A DNA stretch of 61,055 nucleotides from Amycolatopsis thermalba. Lineage in GTDB: Bacteria > Actinomycetota > Actinomycetes > Mycobacteriales > Pseudonocardiaceae. Below the pieces are notes generated by a model that was not told the origin of the DNA, did no database searches, and saw only the letters and a list, made by a program, of their open reading frames with translations. Shown one piece after another: positions 9,303 through 15,982 of the stretch. The DNA is taken from assembly GCF_003385215.1 (NCBI RefSeq), contig NZ_PQHW01000033.1, forward strand, positions 1-61,055, given 5' to 3'. Numbering within the stretch: the first letter of the stretch is position 1; each line of letters starts with the position of its first letter. Made by a program: the position numbers and the translations under genes.

Positions 9303-10280
9303 TAGTTACGGATGGCCTTCTCGCAGTGTCGTGGCTGGCTTCGGCATGCGGTGGCTGGCCCTCTCGCTGTGACGCGAGCGGTCTCTTCGCTGGGGCGTGG
9401 CCGTTCCTCTCGCGTCGCCACGAAAGGTCCTCTCGCGCGCCGTCTTGACGAGTGTCCACTCTCGCGCCGAGCCGGTGCGCGCACGAAAGGCCCACTCACG
9501 TGCCGCGAAGCGGTCTCCCGTGTGCTCACGAGAGGCCCACTCGCGTGTCGGCGAGAGGGTTCTCTCGGGTGTTGGTGATTGGCCCTTTCGCGCGCCAGCG
9601 AGGTGCCCTCTCGTGTGCCGGCGAGAGGTCCGCTCGCGCACCGACGAGAGGTCCGCTCGTGTGCCGGCCGCGGGGCCTTTCGCGCGGTGGCGGGTGATTG
9701 GCTTTTTCGCGCGCCAGCGAGGTGCCCTTTCATGCGTCGGCGAGCGGTCCGCTCGTGTGCCGGTGAGTGGCCCACGGGTGTGCCGGCCGCAGGGTCCTCC
9801 GCGTGGCGGCGATTGGCCCTTTCGCGCGCCAGCGAGCTGTCCTCTCGTGCACCGATGAGTGGCCCACTCGCGCGCCAGCCGCAGGGGTCCTTCGCGCGGC
9901 GGGCGATTGGCCCTCTCGCGCGTCGACGAACGGGCCGCTCGCGCACCGATGAGATGCCCTCTCGCGCGCTAACGAGCGGCCCTCTCGTGCGCCAACGAGA
10001 GGTCCTCTCGCGCGCCGACGAACGGCCCTCTCGTGCGCCGACGAACGGGCCGCTCGCGCACCGATGAGATGCCCTCTCGCGCGCTAACGAGCGGCCCTCT
10101 CGTGCGCCAACGAGAGGTCCCCTCGCGCCCCGACGAGCGGCCCACTTGCGCGCCACCGAGATGCCCACTCGCCCGCCGATGAGAGCCCCACACGAGCGCC
10201 GATGACAGACCCACTCGCGCGGCCGACGACAAGTCCCCTCGCCCGTCGGCGACCAGCCCCCTCACCCACTGGCGACAGGC
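9303..10280. repeat. Degenerate 23-nt tandem array with higher-order repeat
   Basis: The region is built from 23-nt units resembling CCTCTCGCGCGCCGACGAGC plus GGC, clearest over 9924-10190. Eighty-two bases at 9924-10005 recur exactly at 10039-10120, an offset of 115 = 5 x 23. The phrase GATTGGC recurs at 9577, 9696, 9811 and 9905, also near multiples of 23. Long Arg-rich open frames cross the array, but a 23-nt unit shifts frame every copy and there is no start context, so I treat it as non-coding. It fills the gap between the aldo/keto reductase and the SDR. Confidence 0.85.
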
Positions 10281-10310
10281 CCAGCCACCCACCACAACCC
10301 CGAAAATTCC

Positions 10311-10342
10311 ACCTACTGCGTAGTAGCTTACTCCCGGTAGGT
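10311..10342. promoter_or_regulatory. Nested inverted repeat upstream of the SDR gene
   Basis: CTACT (10313-10317) and AGTAG (10322-10326) form an inner dyad. ACCTAC (10311-10316) and GTAGGT (10337-10342) form an outer one. It lies 18 bp before the SDR start and could be an operator; no adjacent regulator gene is present. Confidence 0.35.
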
Positions 10343-10359
10343 TGGTATATGGTCCGACC

Positions 10360-11238
10360 ATGGCCAACGTAAAAGGCAAGGTCGTGCTCATCACCGGAGC
10401 TGCGCGCGGCATTGGCGCCGGGCTCGCCGAGCGGCTCGCGGCTCGTGGTGCCAAGGTTGCCCTCGTCGGGCTCGAGGCCGACGAGCAGCGCAAGGTCGCC
10501 GAACGCATCGGGGCCTCCGCGAAGGCCTGGGAAGCCGACGTGACCGACTGGGACGCCCTCGAAAAAGCCACCGCGGGCGTCGTCGAGCACTTCGGCGGTA
10601 TCGACATCGTCATCGCCAACGCGGGGATCGCCACCACCGGCTTCGTCCGCTCCGTCGACCCCGCCGCGTTCGAAAAGGTCATCGAGGTCGACCTGCTCGG
10701 CGTGTGGCGCACCTTCCGCGTCACCCTGCCGCACGTCATCGAACGGCGCGGCTACCTGCTGGCGATCTCCTCCCTCGCCGCGATCACCCACGCCCCCGGC
10801 ATGGCCAACTACGCCGCCGCGAAGGCCGGCGTCGAAGCCTTCTCCAACAGCCTCCGCGCCGAGGTCGCCCACCTGGGCGTCAAGGTCGGCGTCGCCCACC
10901 CGACCTGGATCCGCACGGACCTCGTCGAGAGCGCCGACGCGCACCCGGTCTTCGGCAAGCTCCGCGCCGGCATGCCCGGCCTGATCGGCAAGACCTACCC
11001 GCTCAACGTGGCCCTCGACCTGCTCGAGGCCGGCATCCTCAAGCGCGCCCGCGTCATCCACGTGCCGAAGTGGGTCGGCGTGCTCAAGGCCATCCGCGCG
11101 TTCCTGCCGCCGATCGTCGAACTCGGGGCGCGGACCCGGGTGCCCGCCGCCGACAAGGCCGCGCTCGAGGACATCAAGGCACGCGGCGCGCGCGAGGCCG
11201 CCATCACCGGGCATGGTGGACGGGCCGCAACCCGTTGA
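10360..11238 (+). CDS. Short-chain dehydrogenase/reductase
   Basis: A 292-residue classical SDR. TGAARGIG at residues 12-19 binds the dinucleotide, NAG appears in IANAGIA, and the catalytic pair is Tyr151/Lys155 in NYAAAK with Ser in AISSLA. The 40-residue extension after the core (KWVGVLKAIRAFLPPIVE) suggests a hydrophobic or lipid substrate, which is inference. I chose ATG 10360 as family-like; the ATG at 10342 adds six residues. It lies 10 bp ahead of the PPOX-fold gene, probably one transcript. A nested inverted repeat at 10311-10342 precedes it. Confidence 0.9.
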   Translation: MANVKGKVVLITGAARGIGAGLAERLAARGAKVALVGLEADEQRKVAERIGASAKAWEADVTDWDALEKATAGVVEHFGGIDIVIANAGIATTGFVRSVDPAAFEKVIEVDLLGVWRTFRVTLPHVIERRGYLLAISSLAAITHAPGMANYAAAKAGVEAFSNSLRAEVAHLGVKVGVAHPTWIRTDLVESADAHPVFGKLRAGMPGLIGKTYPLNVALDLLEAGILKRARVIHVPKWVGVLKAIRAFLPPIVELGARTRVPAADKAALEDIKARGAREAAITGHGGRAATR

Positions 11239-11248
11239 GGAGGCCCGC

Positions 11249-11701
11249 ATGTCCCGCCGCGACCTGATCCGGATGACCCCCGACGAGGTCCTCGCGTTCC
11301 TCGCCGAACAGAAGGTCATCAACGTGGCCACCATCAACCCCAACGGCCGCCCGCACCTCGCCCCGCTCTGGTACGTGCCCCGGAACGACGGCGTCGCGAC
11401 CTGGACCTACCGCAAGTCGCAGAAGGTCGCCAACCTGCGGCGCCTGCCGCAGGCGACCGTGCTCGTCGAGACCGGCGACACCTACGACAAGCTGCGTGGC
11501 GTCCAGTTCGAGGCCGACGTGGAGATCGTCGAGGACACCCCCGCCGTCGCGGAGATCGGCGCGGCCATGGCGGAGCGCTACGGCGGCGGCTCACTGGCCG
11601 CCGACGTGGTCGCCGCGCAGGCCGCCAAGCGCGTCGGGCTGGTGTTCACGCCGACGAAGGTCGTCAGCTGGGACCACACCAAGCTCGGCGGCGTCTACTG
11701 A
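11249..11701 (+). CDS. Pyridoxamine 5'-phosphate oxidase-fold protein
   Basis: A 150-residue split-barrel flavin- or F420-binding protein of the PPOX family. VINVATINPNGRPHLAPLWYV is the typical N-terminal strand-loop-strand, followed by TYRKSQKVANLRR and VLVETGD. These proteins usually reduce small substrates or bind FMN, F420 or haem; which applies here is not visible. The start is fixed by GAGGAGG five bases before ATG 11249, not by the earlier in-frame ATG at 11213. It follows the SDR by 10 bp and overlaps the convergent YciI gene by 7 bp. Confidence 0.88.
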   Translation: MSRRDLIRMTPDEVLAFLAEQKVINVATINPNGRPHLAPLWYVPRNDGVATWTYRKSQKVANLRRLPQATVLVETGDTYDKLRGVQFEADVEIVEDTPAVAEIGAAMAERYGGGSLAADVVAAQAAKRVGLVFTPTKVVSWDHTKLGGVY

Positions 11702-11970
11702 ACCCAGGCGCCCAGCGTCGGCTTGAACTCCCGCACCGTGAAGCTCTCCAGTGCGCCCTCGACGACGTACGGATCGGCGTCGAGGATCGCCTGGAGGGCG
11801 TCGGCGTCCGCGGCCTGGATCAGGAACGCCCCGCCCGAGTCGTCGGCGAACGGCCCGGCCACCGCGACCGTGCCCTCGGCGGCGAGCTTGGCGAGGTACT
11901 CCCGGTGACGGGGCCGGACCTCCCCGTACTTCCCCTGGTCGTAGACCGTCTGCACCAGGAACCAGGCCAT
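11695..11970 (-). CDS. YciI family protein
   Basis: A 91-residue ferredoxin-like-fold protein of the YCII family, with REYLAKLAAEGTVAVAGPFAD carrying the family's conserved His/Asp region (here RPRHREYL and FADDSGGAFLI) and ADPYVVEGALESFTVREFKP at the end. The biochemical role is generally unknown. GGAGGT stands four bases before the ATG at 11970. The GTG two codons upstream overlaps that ribosome site and is rejected. It is convergent with the PPOX gene. Confidence 0.88.
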   Translation of the reverse strand: MAWFLVQTVYDQGKYGEVRPRHREYLAKLAAEGTVAVAGPFADDSGGAFLIQAADADALQAILDADPYVVEGALESFTVREFKPTLGAWVQ

Positions 11971-12089
11971 GCGCACCTCCGTTTGCGTACCTGCTCCGCA
12001 CGCTACCGGGTGAAGTGAATCAACCGATACGCTGGTCCGCGCGTGTACAGCACGTGGACAACGGTCAGGCCGAGGACAGGCGGGAGTAC

Positions 12090-12662
12090 ATGCCGGACGG
12101 CAGCGCGGAGCGCAGCGTCGAACGCACGCTCGGGCATTTGCGCACCATGGACGGGGTCGCTCCCGTGTCGGCCCAGCAGGCCGGCCCGCTGACCCTGGAG
12201 GATCTGTACAAGATCCACCGGATGCGCCTGGTCCGGCTCGCGATCCTGCTGGTCGACGAACCGGCGACGGCCGAGGACGTCGTGCAGGAGGCGTTCACCG
12301 GGCTCTACCGGAACTGGGGCAAGCTGCGGGACGCCACGGCCGCGGTCGCCTACCTGCGCACCGCGGTGGTCAACGGCTCGCGCAGCGTGCTGCGCCGGCG
12401 CAAGACCGCGCGCGAGTACGTCCCGCCGCACGCGGTCAACGCCCGCTCCGCGGAGAGCCTGGCGATGCTCTCCAGCGAGCACCAGTCGGTGGTCAACGCG
12501 CTGTCGAAGCTGCCGCCGCGGCAACGCGAGGTGCTCGTCCTGCGCTACTACGGCGGCCTCTCCGAGGCGGAGATCTCCGAGGTCGCGGGCATCTCGAAGG
12601 GCACCGTGAAGTCCACGGCGAGCCGGGCGCTGGAGGCTCTCCAGAAGGCCATGAGTGCTTAA
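12090..12662 (+). CDS. SigE family RNA polymerase sigma factor (ECF)
   Basis: A 190-residue ECF sigma factor. Region 2 is HRMRLVRLAILLVDEPATAE with VVQEAFTGLYRNW. Region 4 is LPPRQREVLVLRYYGGLSEA followed by a helix-turn-helix (ISEVAGISKGTVKSTASRAL). It directs core polymerase to an unknown promoter set. No anti-sigma gene is adjacent. I chose ATG 12090 (GGGAG just upstream); the ATG at 12148 would still keep region 2. nagA begins 16 bp after the stop, so the two may be co-transcribed. Confidence 0.88.
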   Translation: MPDGSAERSVERTLGHLRTMDGVAPVSAQQAGPLTLEDLYKIHRMRLVRLAILLVDEPATAEDVVQEAFTGLYRNWGKLRDATAAVAYLRTAVVNGSRSVLRRRKTAREYVPPHAVNARSAESLAMLSSEHQSVVNALSKLPPRQREVLVLRYYGGLSEAEISEVAGISKGTVKSTASRALEALQKAMSA

Positions 12663-12678
12663 GTTGGTTTAGACCAAT
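12663..12678. promoter_or_regulatory. Probable DasR-responsive element (dre) before nagA
   Basis: The core TGGTTTAGACCA differs by one base from the streptomycete dre core TGGTCTAGACCA; the outer bases extend the dyad to TTGGT/ACCAA. It occupies nearly the whole 16-bp gap between the sigma factor stop and the nagA ATG. DasR controls N-acetylglucosamine genes in actinomycetes, so the match to the adjacent gene's function supports the call. No dasR gene is in this window. Confidence 0.7.
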
Positions 12679-13827
12679 ATGCTGGAGCCTGTGACGGGTT
12701 TCGTGCTGACGGGTGGCAGGCTCGCCCTCCCCGAGGGTGTCGTGGACGACGGGTGGCTCGCGGTGTCCGGCGGGGCGATCGCGGGCATCGGAACGGGGAC
12801 GCCGCCACCGGGTGACCGGGTGGACGTCGCCGGTTGCTACGTGGTGCCCGGGTTCGTCGACGCGCACTGCCACGGCGGCGGGGGCGGGTCGTTCTCCAGC
12901 GGCGACGCGAAGGAGATCGTCACCGCGATCAAGGCCCACCGCAGGCACGGCACGACGACCATGCTGGCCAGCCTGGTGTCGGACCCGGTGCGCACGCTGG
13001 TGGACCAGATGGCCGTGCTGCGCGAGCTCGTCGACGACGGCGAGCTGGCCGGCATCCACCTGGAGGGCCCGTTCATCGCCTCCGCCCGCTGCGGCGCCCA
13101 CGACCCCGCGGTGCTGCGCGAGCCCGACGCGGCGACCGTCGACGCCCTGCTGCGGGCCGGGCGCGGCGCCGTCCGCATGGTGACGCTGGCGCCGGAACTG
13201 AACGGCGGCGTCCGGGCGGTGCGGCAGCTGGCCGAGTCCGGGGTGATCGCGGCGATCGGGCACACCGACGGCACCGAGGAGCAGATCCGCCCGGCCATCG
13301 ACGCCGGCGCCACCGTCGCGACGCACCTGTTCAACGGCATGCGCCCGCTGCACCACCGCGAACCCGGCCCGATCGGCGTCCTGCTCGACGACGAGCGCGT
13401 CACGATCGAGCTGATCTGCGACCTGGTCCACGTCCACCCCACGGTGCTGCGGATGGCGGCCCGGTACGCCGGCCGCGGCCGCACCACGCTCATCACGGAC
13501 GCCATGTCGGCCACCGACGCCGCCGACGGCCGCTACCACCTGGGCCGGCTGGAGGTCGACGTCCGGGACGGGGTGGCGACGCTGGCGGACACCGGCTCGC
13601 TCGCCGGCAGCACGCTGACCATGGACGCGGCGTTCCGCAACCTGGTCAAGGGCGCCGGCCTGTCCATCCCCGACGCGGTGCGCGCGACCTCGGGACGCCC
13701 GGCCGAGCTCCTGGGCCTGGCCGACCGGCTCGGATCGCTGCGCACCGGGCTGGCCGCCGACCTGGTGGTGCTGGACGCCGACCTCCGGCCCCAGCGCGTG
13801 CTGCGGCAGGGCACCTGGATCGGGTGA
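12679..13827 (+). CDS. nagA: N-acetylglucosamine-6-phosphate deacetylase
   Basis: A 382-residue amidohydrolase that deacetylates N-acetylglucosamine 6-phosphate to glucosamine 6-phosphate during chitin and cell-wall sugar use. VDAHCHGG (His63, His65), HLEGPFI, GHTDG, HLFNGMRPLHHREPG and the catalytic-Asp stretch TLITDAMSAT are all intact. The ATG at 12679 directly abuts the dre site and has no ribosome site. GTG 12691, preceded by GGAG with a short gap, is the alternative start and removes four residues. It is convergent end-to-end with the next gene. Confidence 0.95.
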   Translation: MLEPVTGFVLTGGRLALPEGVVDDGWLAVSGGAIAGIGTGTPPPGDRVDVAGCYVVPGFVDAHCHGGGGGSFSSGDAKEIVTAIKAHRRHGTTTMLASLVSDPVRTLVDQMAVLRELVDDGELAGIHLEGPFIASARCGAHDPAVLREPDAATVDALLRAGRGAVRMVTLAPELNGGVRAVRQLAESGVIAAIGHTDGTEEQIRPAIDAGATVATHLFNGMRPLHHREPGPIGVLLDDERVTIELICDLVHVHPTVLRMAARYAGRGRTTLITDAMSATDAADGRYHLGRLEVDVRDGVATLADTGSLAGSTLTMDAAFRNLVKGAGLSIPDAVRATSGRPAELLGLADRLGSLRTGLAADLVVLDADLRPQRVLRQGTWIG

Positions 13828-14532
13828 TCAGCCGCCGGGCGGCGCGACGTGCTCCACGTAGAGCGGCGTGGCGGCCAGGATGGTCTGCCGGAACGCGGGA
13901 ATCACCGCGGTGACGCGCGCGTAGCCGGCCACCCAGGCCGCGGTGTGCTCCGGCTGGAGCCGGTTCGTCAGCCGATCCATGCCTCGGACGATGCCGGCCA
14001 CCTGATCCGCCGGGTGGCCGTGGTCGTCGTTCCCGGTGGGCTGCGGATCCTCCCGGTTGAGGGCGCGCAGAGCCTGGCAGACGTGGAACCACGACCGCGA
14101 CGGGCCGAGGGCTTGGCGCAGCGACCGCGCATCCGGGCCGGGCGGGGGCGCGCCGACCAGGTGGCCGACCGAACCGTGCAGGAGCAGGCGCAGGCGGCCG
14201 CCGGTGGGGTAGTCGCCGTCCGCGCGGTCGATGTCGATGAACAGCACCGCGTCCTCCACCTGCCCGTAGCTCATCGGCGCCTCGAAGTGCACCCACTGCC
14301 CGGGCCGCACGTCGGGCTCGGCGAACCACCTGGGCGCCCGCGACGACGCCTCCAGCGCGGCGACCGCCGCCGCCAGCCCGGGCTCGGCCTCGCGCGCCGC
14401 CTTGCCGACCTTGAAGCCGCCGACCGGCGTGTTCACCTCGGCCTCCACGTCCCGCAGGCCGCCGGCGCGCTTCGGCAGGCCGGGGGCGAGCTGCTGGAGC
14501 TTCGCCTGGGAAACGTAGATCAGCTCACGCAC
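13828..14532 (-). CDS. DUF7019 / SAVMC3_10250-like protein
   Basis: A 234-residue soluble protein opening with RELIYVSQAKLQQLAPGLP, the pattern of the actinomycete SAVMC3_10250 family of unknown function. WVHFEAPMSYG, AVLFIDIDR and RLRLLLHGSVGHLVG fit the same family, as far as I can recall it. The GTG at 14532 has AGGA seven bases upstream. An upstream ATG at 14559 adds MRPVGQDGR and lacks a ribosome site. The gene starts next to a 21-nt repeat array and ends one base from the nagA stop. Confidence 0.6.
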   Translation of the reverse strand: MRELIYVSQAKLQQLAPGLPKRAGGLRDVEAEVNTPVGGFKVGKAAREAEPGLAAAVAALEASSRAPRWFAEPDVRPGQWVHFEAPMSYGQVEDAVLFIDIDRADGDYPTGGRLRLLLHGSVGHLVGAPPPGPDARSLRQALGPSRSWFHVCQALRALNREDPQPTGNDDHGHPADQVAGIVRGMDRLTNRLQPEHTAAWVAGYARVTAVIPAFRQTILAATPLYVEHVAPPGG

Positions 14533-14565
14533 CCGGCCATCCTGCCCGACTGGACGCATGAAGTC

Positions 14566-14786
14566 GCCCGCTCCGACGCGGGCTGCCCGCTCGAACGCGG
14601 GACTCGCGGGCGGGAAGGTGGGACTCAGGGGCGGGAGCGGGGGACTCGCCCGCTCCGAGGCGGAACTTGCCCGCTCCGACGCGGGCTGCCCGCTCGAACG
14701 CGGAACTCGCGGGCGGGAGCGTGGGACTCGCGGGCGGGAGCGTGGGACTCGCGGGCGGGAAGGTGGGACTCGCGGGCGGTGTGGTT
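14566..14786. repeat. 21-nt tandem array (GTGGGACTCGC family), locus A
   Basis: The element GACTC or AACTC recurs in 21-nt register at 14601, 14622, 14643, 14664, 14704, 14725, 14746 and 14767. The clearest unit is GGGCGGGAGCGTGGGACTCG plus C. A 35-base segment at 14566-14600 recurs at 14669-14703. The array lies between divergent genes (starts 14532 and 14875). The same core occurs at 31254-31445. Open frames crossing it are repeat artefacts. The 21-nt step equals two turns of B-DNA, which may reflect a binding array; that is inference. Confidence 0.9.
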
Positions 14787-14874
14787 CGGCGCGCCGGCAG
14801 GCGCGGCGAGCCTGGCCGGGACGACCGTGCGTTCCGGCTTCAGCGGTCATCCGCGGTTGATTACGCTGTGCAGG

Positions 14875-15174
14875 GTGAGCGAGCCGAAGGATCCGGAACG
14901 GCTGCTGGCCGAGGCGCTGCAGGCGCAGGCCCGCAGCGCGCCGCACCCCGGCCCGCCCTCCGGTGGGTGGCCGCGGTTCGGCCTGCTGTCCGGCGCGGAC
15001 GCCAGCTCGCTGGAACGCGAGCGCGCCGCCCTGGAGCAGCCGGCGAAGCCGTCGCGACCGCAGCCGCCCCGCCGGCACGCCGTGCGCGACCTGCCCGCCT
15101 ACTGGGTCCTCGGCCTGGCCGCTCTCCTCGGTCTCGCGACCGGCGCGGTCATCGGTCTCATCACTCTCCTGTGA
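14875..15174 (+). CDS. Small C-terminally anchored membrane protein, unknown
   Basis: A 99-residue protein starting GTG (SEPKDPERLLAEALQAQ). It has a proline-rich, Arg-rich middle and a single hydrophobic helix at the extreme C-terminus (YWVLGLAALLGLATGAVIGL). A tail-anchored topology with a cytoplasmic N-terminus is likely. The ribosome site is poor. A TACGCT -10-like hexamer lies about 10 bases upstream, so the transcript may be leaderless. No family recognised. Confidence 0.65.
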   Translation: MSEPKDPERLLAEALQAQARSAPHPGPPSGGWPRFGLLSGADASSLERERAALEQPAKPSRPQPPRRHAVRDLPAYWVLGLAALLGLATGAVIGLITLL

Positions 15175-15189
15175 GCCCACATACTGCAC

Positions 15190-15204
15190 ACAGGGTCACC
15201 CTGT
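15190..15204. promoter_or_regulatory. 15-bp palindrome upstream of the DedA gene
   Basis: ACAGGGT and ACCCTGT pair perfectly around a single base. It lies 14 bp before the DedA GTG and just past the preceding small gene's stop. It is too short and T-poor for a good terminator, so an operator overlapping the DedA promoter is more likely. Confidence 0.5.
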
Positions 15205-15217
15205 ACCGTTTTGTGCT

Positions 15218-15928
15218 GTGATTCTCGCCGAGACCGCGACCACGCTCGCTCTCATGCCGAAGTGGTTCAACCCGGAGTACCTGCTGACCGAGTTCGGCGC
15301 ATACGTGATCCTCGGGCTGTGCCTGATCATCTTCGCCGAGAGCAGCATCTTCCCGGTGCTCCCCGGTGACTCGCTGCTGTTCACCGCCGGCCTGTTCGTC
15401 GCGCAGGGCTCGATCCAGGCGCCGCTGTGGCTGGTGTGCACCCTGGTGACCGTCGCGGCGCTGGTGGGCAACGTGGTCGGCTACGCCATCGGCTGGAAGG
15501 CGGGGCCGGCGCTGTTCAAGCGCCCGGACTCGCGCTTCTTCAAGCAGGAGTACGTGGACAAGACGCACGCCTTCCTGGAGAAGCACGGCCCGAAGGCGGT
15601 CGTGCTGGCGCGGTTCGTGCCGTTCGTCCGGACGTTCATCACCTGGATCGCCGGCATCGGCCGCATGGACCCCAAGAAGTACTTCACCTACACGGTGATC
15701 GGCGGCATCCTGTGGGCCGCCGGCATCACCGCGCTGGGGCACCTGCTCGGCAACATCTCGTTCATCAAGAACAACATCGAGGCCATCTTCATCCTGATCG
15801 TGCTGGTCTCGGTGGTGCCGATCGTCATCGAGTGGGCGAAGGGCCGCCGCGAGAAGAAGCTGGCGGCCGCCGCGCGCGCCGAGTCCGACGCCGAGGTCAC
15901 GCAGCGGATCCCGCGCATCGAGCGCTGA
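15218..15928 (+). CDS. DedA family membrane protein
   Basis: A 236-residue DedA/VTT-domain protein, first of two in the window. IIFAESSIFPVLPGDSLLFTAG carries the family's acidic residue and PGDSLL motif. ARFVPFVRTFITWIAGIGRMD is the conserved re-entrant region with the functionally important arginines. Members act as lipid scramblases or transporters (for example for undecaprenyl phosphate) and influence envelope homeostasis. The start is GTG 15218 without a clear ribosome site; ATG 15254 is an alternative. A terminator shared with the convergent FAD enzyme follows. Confidence 0.9.
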   Translation: MILAETATTLALMPKWFNPEYLLTEFGAYVILGLCLIIFAESSIFPVLPGDSLLFTAGLFVAQGSIQAPLWLVCTLVTVAALVGNVVGYAIGWKAGPALFKRPDSRFFKQEYVDKTHAFLEKHGPKAVVLARFVPFVRTFITWIAGIGRMDPKKYFTYTVIGGILWAAGITALGHLLGNISFIKNNIEAIFILIVLVSVVPIVIEWAKGRREKKLAAAARAESDAEVTQRIPRIER

Positions 15929-15939
15929 CGCAGACACAA

Positions 15940-15975
15940 GAAGGCCGCCGCACCTGCCCGGGTGCGGCGGCCTTC
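15940..15975. terminator. Bidirectional hairpin terminator
   Basis: GAAGGCCGCCGCACC and its exact complement flank a six-base loop. It lies between the convergent DedA (stop 15928) and FAD-oxidase (stop 15983) genes and can serve both, although U-tracts are short. Confidence 0.85.
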
Positions 15976-15982
15976 GTGCGTC

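Noticed and set aside
9302..10168. Long Arg-rich minus-strand open frame (and overlapping frames) through the repeat tract
   Set aside because: The underlying unit is 23 nt, so every frame shows a pseudo-protein repeat. There is no ribosome site and no resemblance to a folded protein.
14558..15221. Open frames reading repeated GGSVGLAGG or RERGTRGRE units
   Set aside because: Because 21 is a multiple of 3, the 21-nt array gives seven-residue pseudo-repeats in every frame. No start context; the same array is intergenic at 31254.
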